The translations under genes were made by a program, and so were the position numbers. A DNA stretch of 64,000 nucleotides from Lumnitzera littorea. Taxonomy: Eukaryota > Streptophyta > Magnoliopsida > Myrtales > Combretaceae. Below the pieces are notes generated by a model that was not told where the DNA came from, did no database searches, and worked only from the letters and a program-made list of their open reading frames with translations. Location of the stretch: NCBI GenBank assembly GCA_024138015.1, contig JAMXBB010000003.1, positions 77,666,777-77,730,776 of the forward strand. The letters run 5' to 3'. Positions 34,569-46,212 of this stretch are shown here, piece by piece (position 1 is the stretch's first letter; every line of letters starts with the position of its first letter).

Positions 34569-34576
34569 GGAGGGAA
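34569..34576 (+). other. polypurine tract of copy C
   Basis: GGAGGGAA stands directly before the 3' LTR start TGATAAGAATC. Confidence 0.7.
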
Positions 34577-35452
34577 TGATAAGAATCAGGCTACGAGACC
34601 TTTGACTCATAGTAGAGCCTGAGGATTAGAAGGCTTGGCATTGCGGATTCTCTTATTCCAGCTGACTCTTGAAGAGGCTGAATATATCCTTGTCGATACG
34701 TTCTACATTCTGAACTGTAAGACTGCCTATTTGTTGTAGACAGTGTGCCAAGAAGCGGAAGGTTGAGAGATTAACCAATCTTCATTCTCACTTACGCTTG
34801 TTTAATTACTTGGTATCACCCTTGCTGAGATGACAAGAGAGACTCTGGACTGACTCAGCCATTGTTGCTCGGATAAGCAAGTTGACCGTACTTTTTGTTT
34901 GCATCTTCGAATGGCCTCCCAATACAACATCGCTATGTGTATAGAATTATGTGTAGAATCCGTTGCACTAATAATTGTTTTTCTTGAATATTCATTTTTA
35001 CCCTTTTGTATCTTGTACATTATTTGCTTAGGAAATTCCCTTTCTGTCTTTTCCCTTTTGGCTAAGTTGTCTTAAATTATGAGTATAAATACCTTTGTAC
35101 TTCTAGCTGTAAGGATATAGAGATTATTATTAATACACTTTGGAGCATTTTCCTTCTTTACATAAACATTACCTGTTTACTCTTAGCATCACTCCTATCC
35201 TAATCATTGAGTAAGGCTAGGTGGTGAGTAATCTCATTGGATTGATTTATGCATCATATTGAATTATGCCGTGAGTCCTTGGAAGTTCCATTTGTGCGTC
35301 ATATCCTCTAGAGCTGTTCATGGGTTTTTGCTTACTCTTTGTTCACATTATTCCTTTCCTGCACATTCCCCATTACTTTCCTTTTGAGCTTTTTGGAAGC
35401 TTGGACCCATTTGGCGACCAGCCTTGTCTATCTTTAGTCATGGTGTGCATCA
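34577..35452 (+). repeat. 3' LTR of copy C
   Basis: It is 876 bp, starts TGATAAGAATCAGG and ends GTGTGCATCA, keeping both canonical terminal dinucleotides. The target duplication TGATA follows at 35453-35457. Confidence 0.92.
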
Positions 35453-35457
35453 TGATA

Positions 35458-38400
35458 GTTGGTGGTATACCTTTATACTAATAAAAGAATTTTGATACAA
35501 TCTTGCATGTATCTGAACCTATCATATTAACACTTGCATTTAGTCTACTTCAATATTAGGACATGATTGTTATTAAAACTAACTTAGTTGGATCATAATA
35601 GTACTCGACTTACTTGATGCCTTAGAATCTAAAACGAAGCCATGTTTTATAGTTGCAACTTTATAGACTCTAGTTCGTAACCAAAAGAAATATAAGATTG
35701 GTATGATTTAGCTATTAGTTAACCTATGTATGTGTTATTTCTTGATAATATAGCAATGTTATCTAGTGCATAATGATATATGTACTTATGTAAGTAAAAA
35801 TTTAGATTAGTTGTATATAAGTAAGAGAATAATGAATAGGTATCATTCGAAACTTAGCTCCTACACTTTCCATCTCATTTGAATACATACATGATTTATG
35901 AAACGTAATTTAGAGAATGATTAATGGGTGTTACCTCAAAGAACATATAACTTACTAGAGTAATCTTATAACTTGAATAAAGATACTGAATTCTTGAATG
36001 ATATGTAAATTATGTCTAAATATGTAATAGACATTAAATAATAATGCTATGATGTATATTTAAGAATTATAAAGAAAAAGGTAATAGTAGAGACTCAATT
36101 TCTATATTTTTCATTCTATTTGAAGCTATGAAGTATAACTTAGTGAATGGTTAATATATTCTGCACCTCAAGAAAATTTGATCATATTTGAGTAATCTTA
36201 TAACTTGAGTGTGTATATCAAATATTGGATATGAAGTAAACTAAGTGAATTTGATATGTAGTGGTTATGAATGTTGACACTAATATGTATATAGGGGTTC
36301 TATAGAAGTTCAATGTAGTTAAGCAAGTTATACTTGAATTTGATAAATGTAAACTGAAGATACCTATTATAAATCTAATTTTAATTTTGGAAATACACTT
36401 CTCGTATCTTTTGAATGTATTTTGTTACAACTATAAAATAGGTTTTTGTAGTTGAAAAGTTTGCTAATAATTTGAGAATCATAGACGTGGCCATATTTAG
36501 TATTATAAGAGAAACATAAGAACGCTAATTTAGTATTTCATATAGAAAGTTTGGAACTTATATCTTCTCATACACTTTAAATGGTACTAACTTAAGCTAT
36601 AAAGTGAAATTGCGTAGTGATGTAGGGATGTTGAGTAAATACAATGTATATATGACTGGATGATCTTATAAAATTGGAATTAGATTATGAGACATCTATC
36701 AATAAGATAAGGATAGCTTACTAATAAATTAGATTTGTACAAGTATATTGCTTAACTATAGAAGTTGATATATATATGCTATTTAACTATGAAATTATTA
36801 CATACATAGATGTAATTTTATAGATTTTCTAGGAATTTGAAATGTGAAGTATCATAACATATTCATATAAATGCAATATTGTAATTTTAATAGTAAGTTC
36901 TTGTTTCATGAGTATGATTTGTTGTATATATTTTACTACATTTTATATAAGTATGTTAGCTCATGTTATGAGGTTTATAGAGCTTCTATACATTGTATTA
37001 TAAAAAAAAAAAATTTATAAATTGTGTGTTGTATTTTAAAGCAAGTGGGTATTATTAATAACCGTACATGCATACTATAATTATTGTATTACGAACTAAC
37101 TTAAAATAACTTATAGGATTGATCAATACAATGTCTATATAGATAAATATGGGTTTGATAAGAAATAACATAAAACATGAATGTGAGATGCTATTCTTAG
37201 TATGTATAGAGTTAAGGAAGTAGGAAACTCATTCCTTAGCTTGTTAGCAGTTTATAATTCTACGTTAGTAAAACAACTTGCTACCTTAGTAGACATTGGA
37301 AGGAGATCATAGTAAGGATATACATGTTATGGTAAAGCAGGCTATAGTTGTTACTAAAATAAATAAAATGGCAGGAAATTCCGAAGATAGATAATCGAAG
37401 TGGATTTAGAGAGTAAATCAAAACCATTACCAGAGGCATAATCAAAGCTTAATTCATGAGGTAACCTAATACAAAATGAGATCGTGACTCATAAAGGTAA
37501 CGGTTAATTATTAGATTAAGGAGTCAAATGATAGTAAAATATATGAAGTTGATAGGAAGTATAACTGTAACATTATAAGAGCCTACCCTTTATAGATCCC
37601 TTGGCACATAGGGTAAGTAAGAAGAGTATGGAAAATCTATGACTTTCATGACTCTCTTGTGAAACCAACTCATGTTTGTTATGACTCTTGTATCTTTCAT
37701 AACTAAGTTTCATGTCTTTGTGTGTCCTATTGTGTTAGTTGTTAGCTAGAAAAGTATGTAGTATCTTTGTGAGTTTTGTTCATCAAGAGTTATGTCAATT
37801 TATGTTAGATCCTATCAAGTCCACTTAGTTTGAGTTATCCTTTATCTCCTCGGCATACAAGTTGGTGAAAAGTTCAAATTTATGAAATTCATTATTATCG
37901 ATATATATGTGCTAACTATGGGAAATACCCAAGATTTTAATTGTAACCATTAAGCGATGATTGTAGTATAACACTTGTAGACATGAAGAAATTGAATTTG
38001 CTATATTCACCTTAAGTGGAAATTAAGACTTGAACAATACATAGGTGGTAGAAATGAGGTGAAAAGATATGTTGGCTAACTATGGGACGAATAAGGAAAT
38101 AATGGAAGGGATGACTATGAGTTCTATAGGACTAATAAATATGTGAGTCAAAATTAACTAAAGAATGGAAATGAGGACTAAGCAAAAGTATTAATTTGGA
38201 TGGCAATAAAGGAGTGATATTAGAGCTTTAGGTTAATAAAGATAGGATGATGCTACTAAATAGTGAAATGGGGTAAAAATTTAGGTAGATTAGCAAAAGG
38301 TAGTTAGTAAAAAATAAAAAAAATTAAATCCTAGACTGTATATGTACTTATTACTATAGGATATTTTCCAAACTTATGAATAACTTGAGAAATGTTGACT

Positions 38401-38934
38401 TAAAATATTTTATTAATTTATGTAATCAATAGTTATTACATAAAGATACATATTTCAACTGCTAAAAGGTGTAAATGAGTATATAGATAAATGTTCACTT
38501 TTTAAATGGAGAATTATGTAGATTTAGTTAAATAGTAAAAACTTAGGTAGCATTAGATACTTAGAGACAATCTTTCTAATAATTACAAAGTAGACACTAG
38601 TGGCCAAATAGAGACATAGCCACCATATTTTCACCACACCATTAGAGTGAATCCAAATCAGAATGGTGCTAATCTAACTTTGTTACTCCTATCATATCCT
38701 AGGTCGAACATAACATTATATGTTTACTAGAAATAAAAACATACTGTTTATATTTAAAAAAAATGACAATGAATTCTTAGCTAGAGGTTCAAAATATGAA
38801 GCTTTGAAATAAAATTTAATATATTAAGAATAGCTGAAATAAAATCAAGGTAGTTTTATTACTAGACAATGAATACCCTATTTGGACCACTATAAAGAAG
38901 TTTTAAGGATGAAACTTTTTAAAGGGAGGAAGAA
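35458..38934 (+). other. right interior segment of element D, non-coding, diverged repeats
   Basis: About 3.5 kb contain no reading frame of 60 codons on either strand. Diverged tandem units are seen near 35850-36700: AGTAATCTTATAACTTGA recurs at 35959 and 36191, 232 bases apart, and CTCATTTGAA-like words recur near 35873, 36113, 36405 and 36580. The segment ends in the polypurine tract AAAGGGAGGAAGAA. Confidence 0.6.
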
Positions 38935-39731
38935 TGTAATACCCTATAACCTTAGCTTGCTAACTTTTCAATAGTTTATATCCTTTATAGAAAAATATAT
39001 ATTTATAAGTTAGGTCAAATATATATAACTGTCTATATTAGCTTTACTAGTGACTCGAGATAATATGTAAAAGTAATTTATATTCATTTACCATAATAAA
39101 ATACATACCAATAAATTAATAAAGTCACATATAGGTATCGAAATGTTAGAATTACATCTAGATTTGGATATGCAATTATATAAATTCATAATGAATTAAT
39201 TGAAAAGTTTAGTGCTTAGGACATACTCTAAAAAATATGACTTATAACAATGTTCTTGGAACTAAGTTGAACCCTTTTGGCTAGGTAATAAAAATAAAAA
39301 AAGAAGAAGTAACTATGTAGCTTTAACACTTTAAATTAAGCTTATTTATTTGTAATTTTCATAGAATTATTAAATTTATTAGATCGAATCGCTATAATGT
39401 AGAGTTTTGTAATTTTAAATATAGTTGATAATAAATCCTTTAGAATTAACTACATGATCTTGATAATTAATATTAATGAGTAAAATTATATATAAAATGT
39501 ATATGAATGAGTCTCAAATAATTAACGGAACATATCTATATGTATATCATGTATTAAAGAAAAGTGTATTTAGGGCTTTATTTAAGAACATAAGACCAAT
39601 GAAAATTAGTTTCGAATCTTGTAAAGTTAGATTTAAAAAATAAGTTAAAATACAACCAATATAAATTATAGTATAAAGTTTATCAGGTTAAATTTTAATT
39701 ACAACTGCCTTAATAAGGCAATAAAATTTCC

Positions 39732-39970
39732 TTATAAATATGGCTTTAAGTCATTCGAAGAGGGAAGAGATTAGAGAATTAGGAAGAGAGAATTCGAGAG
39801 AGAGGAAGAGAGAAAGAAAGAAAGAGAGAAAGAGAGAGAGGGTGATGAGAAGAGAGACATAGAGAAAGGACGGAAAGAAAAGAAAAAAAAAAAGAAAAAA
39901 AAGAAGAAGAAGAAAAGGAGAAGGAAAAAAAAAAAAAGAGAAAGAAGAAAAGAAGAAGATGAAGAAAAAT
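39732..39970 (+). promoter_or_regulatory. TATA-like box and GA-rich leader in the 3' LTR of D
   Basis: TTATAAATAT at 39732 is followed after about 15 bases by a long purine tract, the same layout as at 25598-25840. Keeping both in the two LTRs suggests they belong to the element's promoter and leader. Confidence 0.5.
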
Positions 39971-41098
39971 AAGATTATACAATTTAATTTTTCTAGTGTT
40001 CAATATTTTTAAGTAACCTCGTTTCTCTAGTTATAAATGTTGTTTCTTTCAATTGATGTTTAATAGTCATAGAAAAGATATATTCGTAATTTTATTATTT
40101 TCTTAAATGGGGTTCCATACAATTCCATAAAATTCTCTTTTTAAAGTTTTTAACTAGAATATTGATAGCATATTTTTATGGCTTTCATCTAATAACTTGT
40201 AAAGAACCTAGTTAATTATATGTTTGTATGAATCATCTTTCCCATATATATATCTATATGTTTTCAAAAATAAATTTGAATGTGTAAGAATATAAATTAA
40301 AATATAAGTAGCGTGTTGCAAGCGCAAAACTTTATTATTGACTCCCTTATAGCTAGCACCTATAATACGTATAGATATTTGGATGGACAATATATAAATA
40401 TAAATACATATATATATCTAAACCATGCATTCAAAACAATATCTAATAAATCTCATCATTAGTACATGTGGTACATATGATGAATTCACGTATAAGATAA
40501 ATTACATATTGTATAATATTTAAAACACAATTATTGTTATTTGAAAAATATATATATACATGCTATAAACATATATTAATTATTGAAATAATATTTTCAT
40601 TGATAGTATTATGTTACGTTATGTTACAATTATATATAACATAGAAGGATTATACATGTTCAACATATATATCTGTAATAGAATGATATCTATATTTAAT
40701 AATGCTTTATATTAGCTATAGGGATGGATTAGTTAACTTAATAACCATAAGGTAAAAATATGATAATTTCCTAAAGAAATGTTTTAACATCTTATTTATC
40801 CTTATTTTTTACTCTCTCTTATCTAGGATTAATGGGCCAAACCTGTGAACTTATTAGAGACTTTTAGGGATAATTGGTTAGGAAGTCAGGTAAGTGAGAT
40901 CAATGTTTTACAATATTTTAGAGTATTATTTTAGAATACTTGAAGGCTTTGGTATGTTTTTGGCTTGTGATTATAATTTAGTTCCTTGTACGTATGTAGG
41001 GTACGTGCTAAAATAGTGGCCTACTATTGCAAGAATTTAGCTCTATGTGATGCTGTTTTGTGATTATTGTCTCGATTAATTTGTTTGAAATTTTCTAA

Positions 41099-42717
41099 TG
41101 ATTGTCTTTAAATAGAGCTTCTAAGTTTTAAAAATTAAATTCATATATTCTATCCTTAACTCAGTTTAATAGGCAAGTGTACCTATCATTTATAGTACAG
41201 ATGAGAATAGGGTGGTCTCTATTGCGAAAATAACTCAAACATTAGTACTAATAATTTTTCCTATTATTTAGCAGTTCGATTTATCAAGTGATTAATTATT
41301 ACAACTCTAAAGTGTTGACTAAACTACATTAATCTAAAATCTAGAATGATTAATACAATGATTACAAGAAGAATTACGAAGATACACTTAATATGCAGGC
41401 TTGCTTCATCATTTAGTATAATTTTACCAACATACTTACATCCTAATGCTTGTTAACTGCGGGAAATTACAGTATATAAACATTCCTCTCAGAACTACTT
41501 ACTTCTAATCCTAATTGTATCTATTAGAATCTCTTCTTAATTAACAACTAACTTGGATTACATTAATGTCGTGTTAATGTATTGATTCTCCTAAGGATGC
41601 AACATCTTTCCTAATAATATCTCTATTATCAGGAGTAAGTTGTTCTGATGAAATAGATTTATTCAATGGAATTGTCTCTTAACATATTCTATTGAAATCC
41701 GTCCTAGGTCAATGTCGTGCAATACACCATACTTAGATTCATTACGTACAATTCATTGGAATTAACATTTATCAAGAAACCACTATTTCATGTACTTGAT
41801 CATACTAATTGATGTAGCAAGTCTTAATGTACTACTCACACATAATGAAGAAACAAAACATATCAATAAAATGTAGAAATAACAAAGAAATTAACATAGA
41901 ACAAGTAGAAGAGTGCAACCCTGTTTGAATTCCAATATAGAAATCTGATAAACACACGAACAACGAATTCCCATTGTCTCTCTTGAGTGATTTCGGGAAA
42001 GGTACAAGTTACAACACTTGGAAAAAATGATATAGGATACCAATTGGTACAAGGATGATTAAAAACAAATGTCTATATATGTAAGCCGGTGGTGTGTTGT
42101 TCTTTTTTATTGATATCTACCCTCCTAAAAATTGATCTCTCTAAAGAAATCTCCTCATCAAAAGACTCTAATTTACCCCTTCATGGCACCACTTGACGCT
42201 TTGCATGTACTGGTTCGCATGAAAAGGTTGAAATGAACAGTTGTGCCTCTTCCTATTATGCCGGTAACTCGAGGCATGATAGTCTCCAAAAGAATTATTC
42301 TTCACCAATTATGGCTGTTATTAAGGCCATGAGCTCCTTATCGAATTATTAAATCTCATTATGCCTGTGACCATGGCCATGATCATCCTTCTGCTATTCA
42401 ATCACGGCCGTGATTGATAGGGGGTTTGACAAGACTTCCTTTGAACAAGGTCGTGATTGAGGGCGTAACCAAGGTGGATTCTTCATTGCTTCGCTATTAT
42501 GCTCGTGAATGATGCTTTTATACTTATTTCTTCTCTTTCACGGTCGTGATTAACTTGAAAGTTGTTATTCTAGTGTATATTTCCTCCCTTTACTTGTGAT
42601 TTACCTAAAATCATTATTTTATTCAATTAAGTACCCAATTTACAAAATTCAATCACAATTATGATCAATTCTATACCTAAACATACTTTGAAAGTGTAAA
42701 GTAATTTACACTTATCA
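41099..42717 (-). repeat. 3' LTR of element E (1619 bp)
   Basis: On the minus strand it starts TGATAAGTGTAAATTAC at 42717. It contains about 370 bases (about 41221-41590) missing from the other LTR. Palindromic words of the type CACGGCCGTG cluster at about 42240-42560, upstream of a TATA-like box near 42073-42083 (CATATATAGA). Confidence 0.88.
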
Positions 42718-42732
42718 ACTTCCCCACACTTA
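42718..42732 (-). other. polypurine tract of element E
   Basis: On the minus strand AAGTGTGGGGAAGT stands directly before the 3' LTR. Confidence 0.75.
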
Positions 42733-43139
42733 AGCTTTACTTGTCTTTAAGTAAACACTTAAACCAATTAATTGCATATTTGACAAAACATTCATAGTAG
42801 CTTAACTTTGTACCCCATTGTGTTCTTAGAATATAAAAACAATATTCTAAGACTAATCAAAGTAAAACACAATTAACCCTTACTATTTAACAAAGGTTTT
42901 AAAAGGTCCAAAGTCAATCACAAAGTCAAATAGATCAATGATAATTGGTTATACTTTGTTGACTTCCTTAAGTGTATAAGAAACCTTCAATTACTTCTTA
43001 AGGACACTAATCTAGAAGAAAAGTATGTTGCATCCATCTTTCCCCTGTATTTCTACTTCTTTTATTGAATCTCTGTAATATGATTTACACATTGCATTCA
43101 TTTGTTTTTTTTTTTTCATAAGAATACCAAAGATCAGCA

Positions 43140-43310
43140 GCAGAGTTAGACTTCACTCTTCTAAGGGACTGAAGTCCACCTTTACCAACTTGATCCTTAT
43201 AAATCCTTATTACAAAGTTATAAAGGCAAAAATTAGTAGTGGGGTTAGACTTCGCTCTTCTGAGGGATCGAAGCCCGCCCTTACTAATTCAGTCCTTACA
43301 CTTTAATTTA
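43140..43310 (-). repeat. diverged two-copy repeat in the interior of element E
   Basis: AGTTAGACTTCACTCTTCTAAGGGACTGAAG (shown here only in part: GACTTCACTCTTCTAAGGGA) near 43148 recurs as GACTTCGCTCTTCTGAGGGA near 43249, about 101 bases later, with related flanks. It lies between the gag fragment and the polypurine tract. Confidence 0.75.
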
Positions 43311-43417
43311 TTCTAATTTGAAGAGATTCTCAAGAAGTATTAATAAGTGAACTTCTTCATTTGCCCTTTTCATTCAAGATTAAATGATCTTGAAAAAGTA
43401 CTCGAAAAGTAAATATA

Positions 43418-43657
43418 CTACTTAGAAAATTTAGAAATATAACCAATTACACATTGCTGGATCATTTGAATAATACTTGACTTGATTTCAAACGTATTGG
43501 CTTGAACTCTAGGTTGAGCTATACTGGCACTAGCCTTATCCAGGTTAAGCCTACAATAATCCAATATTGTCTTAAGAGCTATAGGCGGATTTACTCCTGG
43601 CTTAATTCTTGCTCGTACTACATTTCGATTCACATCAAGATGTGGGTCCAAATTCAA
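43418..43657 (-). pseudogene. gag fragment of element E (Athila/Tat-like)
   Basis: The 79-codon open piece contains ANTFEIKSSIIQMIQQCVIG, matching the start of the gag core in Athila/Tat-like elements. Element J has the corresponding wording at about 62206-62270 (ANNFELKPSLIQMV). The rest of gag, and all of protease and pol, is missing. Upstream sequence up to 44018 is probably a decayed leader and the N-terminus of gag. Confidence 0.7.
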
Positions 43658-44018
43658 TGGTGGATCACCTTAGATATCATCTTTCGGATTTAAGAATTGA
43701 TTTCCTACTAGTGACTTGATGTTTTGATCTGGTTTATTCATCTTAGATATCAACGGTTCTTGTGCTCTTACTTCCTTGCTAGTTGAAATTTGCTTCTCAA
43801 AATATTCTCAAACTTTCCTTAAGTTACTTCTAAGTGTTCTTTAGGGTTTAGGATCGAAGTCAGCTAGTTCAGTTGTGCTGCTTTGGGTCATAAATTGCAA
43901 TTTAGCAAACAATCAAATATGAGCACAAGTATTTCGACTAAATTACTAACAATTATAAAAAGAAAGATAAAGGCTAAAAGAATAGGAATCCTAATGTTCT
44001 TAATGATGATGCCGATTT

Positions 44019-44034
44019 TCCTCGGTAACGGCCT
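44019..44034 (-). other. primer-binding site of element E (tRNA-Asp type)
   Basis: On the minus strand AGGCCGTTACCGAGGA resembles the Athila/Tat consensus GGCGCCGTTGCCGGGGA. It lies about nine bases inside the 5' LTR end. Confidence 0.7.
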
Positions 44035-44042
44035 TAAAAACT

Positions 44043-45293
44043 TGATAGTCTCTAAACAGAGCTTCCAAGTTTTAAAATTAAAATCCCATATTCTATCCTT
44101 AACTCAGTTTAATAGGCAAGTGTACCTATCGTTTATAGCACAGATGAGAATAGGGTTGTCTCCCTAAGGATGCAGCATCTTTCCTAATAATATCTCTATT
44201 ATCAGGAGTAAGTTGTTTTAATGAACTAAATCTATTCAATAGAATTGTCTCTTGACATATTCTATTGAAATCCGTCCTAGGTTAATATCGTGCAATACAC
44301 CATGCTTAGATTCATTACGTACAATTCATCGGAATTAACATTTATCAAGAAACCACTATTTCATGCACTTGATCATACTAATTGATGTAGCAAGTCCTAA
44401 CATACTACTCACACATAATGAAGAAACAAAACATATCAATAAATTGTAGAAATAACAAAGAAATTAACATAGAACAAGTAGAAGAGTGCAACCTTGTTTG
44501 AATTCCACTATAGAAATATGATAAACATACGAATAAGGAATTCCCATCATCTCTCTTGAGTGATTCCGGGAAAGGTACAAGTTACAACACGTGGAAAAAA
44601 TGATACAGGATACCAACTGGTATAAGGATGGTTAAAAAAATGTCTATATGTGTAAGCCGGTGGTGTGTTTTTTTTTTTTTTTATTAATATCTACCCTCCT
44701 AAAAATTTGATATCTCTCTAAAGAAATCTCCTCCTCAAAAGACTCTAATTTACCCCTTCACGGCACCACTTGACGCTTCCCATGTATTAGTTTACGTGAA
44801 AAGGTTAAAATGAACAGTTGTGCTCCTTCCTATCATACTTGTAACTCGAGGCGTGATAGTCTTGAAAAGAATTATTCTTCACCATTTACTGCCGTTATTG
44901 AGGCTGTGACTCCTTGTCAAATTATTAAATCTCATCACGCTCGTGACTATGGCCGTGATTATCCTTTTGCTATTCAATCACGGTCGTGATTGATAAGGGG
45001 ATTGACAAAACTTCCCTTGATCACGGCCGTGATTGAGGGCGTGACCACGGTAGATTCTTCATTGCTTTGCTATCATGCCCGTAATTGATGCTTCTATACT
45101 TATTTCTTATCCTTTACGGTCGTGATTAACTTGAAAGTTGTTATTCTAGTGTATATTTCTTTCCTTTACTCGTAATTTACTTGAAATCGTTATTTTATTC
45201 AATTAAGTACTTAATCTACAGAATTAAATCATAATTATGATCAATTCTATGCCTAAACATGCTTTGAAAGTATAAAGTAATTTACACTTATCA
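44043..45293 (-). repeat. 5' LTR of element E (1251 bp, internally deleted)
   Basis: It aligns with 41099-42717 apart from a gap of about 370 bases at 44161. Palindromic CACGGCCGTG-type words lie at about 44820-45125, for example ATCACGGCCGTGATT near 45018. Confidence 0.88.
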
Positions 45294-46212
45294 TCTGATC
45301 ACCCCAGAAACGATCTAACCTGAACTCGACCTAACGTCTAACCTGATATGCATCACAACCTACTAAGGGTAATGATTAGAATTCTTAGGCCAAATATAGA
45401 CCTCCTTTAATGAGGATAGCTGAAATGGTCATTTCCTTACCTTAGTAGAACTAAGTGATAGGAGAGAGGGTTACAGTAAGTTTAGGGGCTGTAGTTCGAA
45501 GGTGGTCAAGGGAGAAGGCTGTTCTTCATTGCACAAGCTTTAGTTTAGTTGTAATCTGTAAGTATGTTCCATCAAACTTCCCAACTTAGATTAGAGCAGG
45601 CATAATTTCTTTAATCTTACTACGGATAGAATAACGTTGTTTGATGACATTTGCTTGCACATCAATTGCATCTAACTAATTTGGTTGAAAACCCTATTTG
45701 TGATATATTAAATGCGTACTTTTGTCTTTGTCCTACTTACTCAGCAAGTAGCTCATTCCCCTATAATCTATTTGCTGGTTTAGAGTAGAACTATAAGTAC
45801 CGCACCTAAAACCAGAACTTTGGCAAATGGGGTTAAGGAGTGAGGATCAAGAAGAATGTAGCTAAATCTTGTTCTTATTGTTGACTTTTTCTTAACTGCT
45901 AAGAAAATTACCCAAGCCTTCTTAGGGCCTCACTAGTTTTCAATCTTTGATCTGTATATTGAATAGCATGAACTCGTGGGTTTTACGAGTACTCTTTTAA
46001 AAATTTAAACTACGAGTTTGCTTTATTAGTTGCTTCAAAAAATTATGTCATAAGTTTATATCAAGTAGGTATCGAACTAGATGCTTCAATGCAGTAGAGT
46101 TGAGTATATCTAGTGTGAACTAAGTTGATGATAGTAGCTATAAGGTTAGTTTCTATCTTATGATGGTTCATACAGTAAGATTGCTACGACTCCTTCTTTT
46201 TGGGTCATGACA

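Larger units (their letters stand above)
31380..34576 (+). pseudogene. gypsy pol pseudogene of copy C (PR, RT, RNase H, IN)
   Basis: The protease motif (DSGSCTNVAL) is at about 31438-31470, inside a 44-bp tandem duplication. RT spans about 32150-32620 with an intact YFDDIL box at 32486-32503, followed by a nine-base gap relative to copy A. RNase H starts near 32915, where a 22-bp tandem duplication breaks the catalytic ECDA region. Integrase runs from about 33390 to 34560, with the zinc-finger region in 33396-33632 and the core near 33690-34130. Stops are common. The frame ends close to the LTR, with no chromodomain visible. Confidence 0.92.
28997..35452 (+). mobile_element. Ty3/gypsy retrotransposon copy C, both LTRs, nested in element D
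   Basis: This is the most complete member of family A/C/F: 5' LTR, primer-binding site, gag with zinc knuckle, protease, RT, RNase H, integrase, polypurine tract and 3' LTR, total 6456 bp. The 5-bp target duplication TGATA flanks it at 28992-28996 and 35453-35457, so both ends are preserved. Every coding domain has stops. It lies in the interior of D and is therefore younger than D. Confidence 0.94.
41099..45293 (-). mobile_element. Non-autonomous Athila/Tat-like LTR element E, nested in the 3' LTR of D
   Basis: Two long direct repeats (41099-42717 and 44043-45293) flank a 1.3-kb interior, and the whole has TG and CA ends. The flanking 5-mers TCTAA (41094-41098) and TCTGA (45294-45298) are a target duplication with one change. 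The uninterrupted target is seen in the 5' LTR of D near 26985. On the minus strand a primer-binding site (44034-44019) and a polypurine tract (42732-42718) fix the orientation. Only a gag fragment is encoded, so mobility would need proteins from elsewhere. Confidence 0.9.
24376..46212 (+). mobile_element. Giant-LTR retrotransposon D with two nested elements, no own coding seen
   Basis: Two same-orientation copies of a long repeat (24376-27896 and 38935-46212) flank an interior. A primer-binding site follows the first copy (27906-27917), and a polypurine tract AAAGGGAGGAAGAA precedes the second (38921-38934), whose start is TGTAATACCC. This is the full signal set of an LTR retrotransposon read on the plus strand. 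Without the nested element C the interior is about 4.6 kb and shows no gag or pol that I can recognise. It may be a large non-autonomous derivative (LARD) or a heavily decayed chromovirus; the LTR start and tract resemble Tekay/Del-type elements. Flanking 5-mers (TTATT and TAAGT) are not a convincing target duplication. Confidence 0.75.
38935..46212 (+). repeat. 3' LTR of element D, split by element E
   Basis: It starts TGTAATACCCTATAACC and ends GGGTCATGACA. Without element E and its duplicated target it is about 3.1 kb. It lacks the MITE-like segment of the 5' LTR. A TATA-like box is at 39732-39741 and the GA-rich tract at 39758-39970. Confidence 0.82.

Noticed and set aside
36960..37020. 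Possible tRNA or small RNA gene near A-run at 37003
   Set aside because: No cloverleaf, A-box or B-box was found here or elsewhere in the window.
43140..43310. CRISPR-like direct repeats
   Set aside because: Only two diverged copies, about 101 bases apart, inside an LTR element. There is no regular spacer pattern and the context is eukaryotic.
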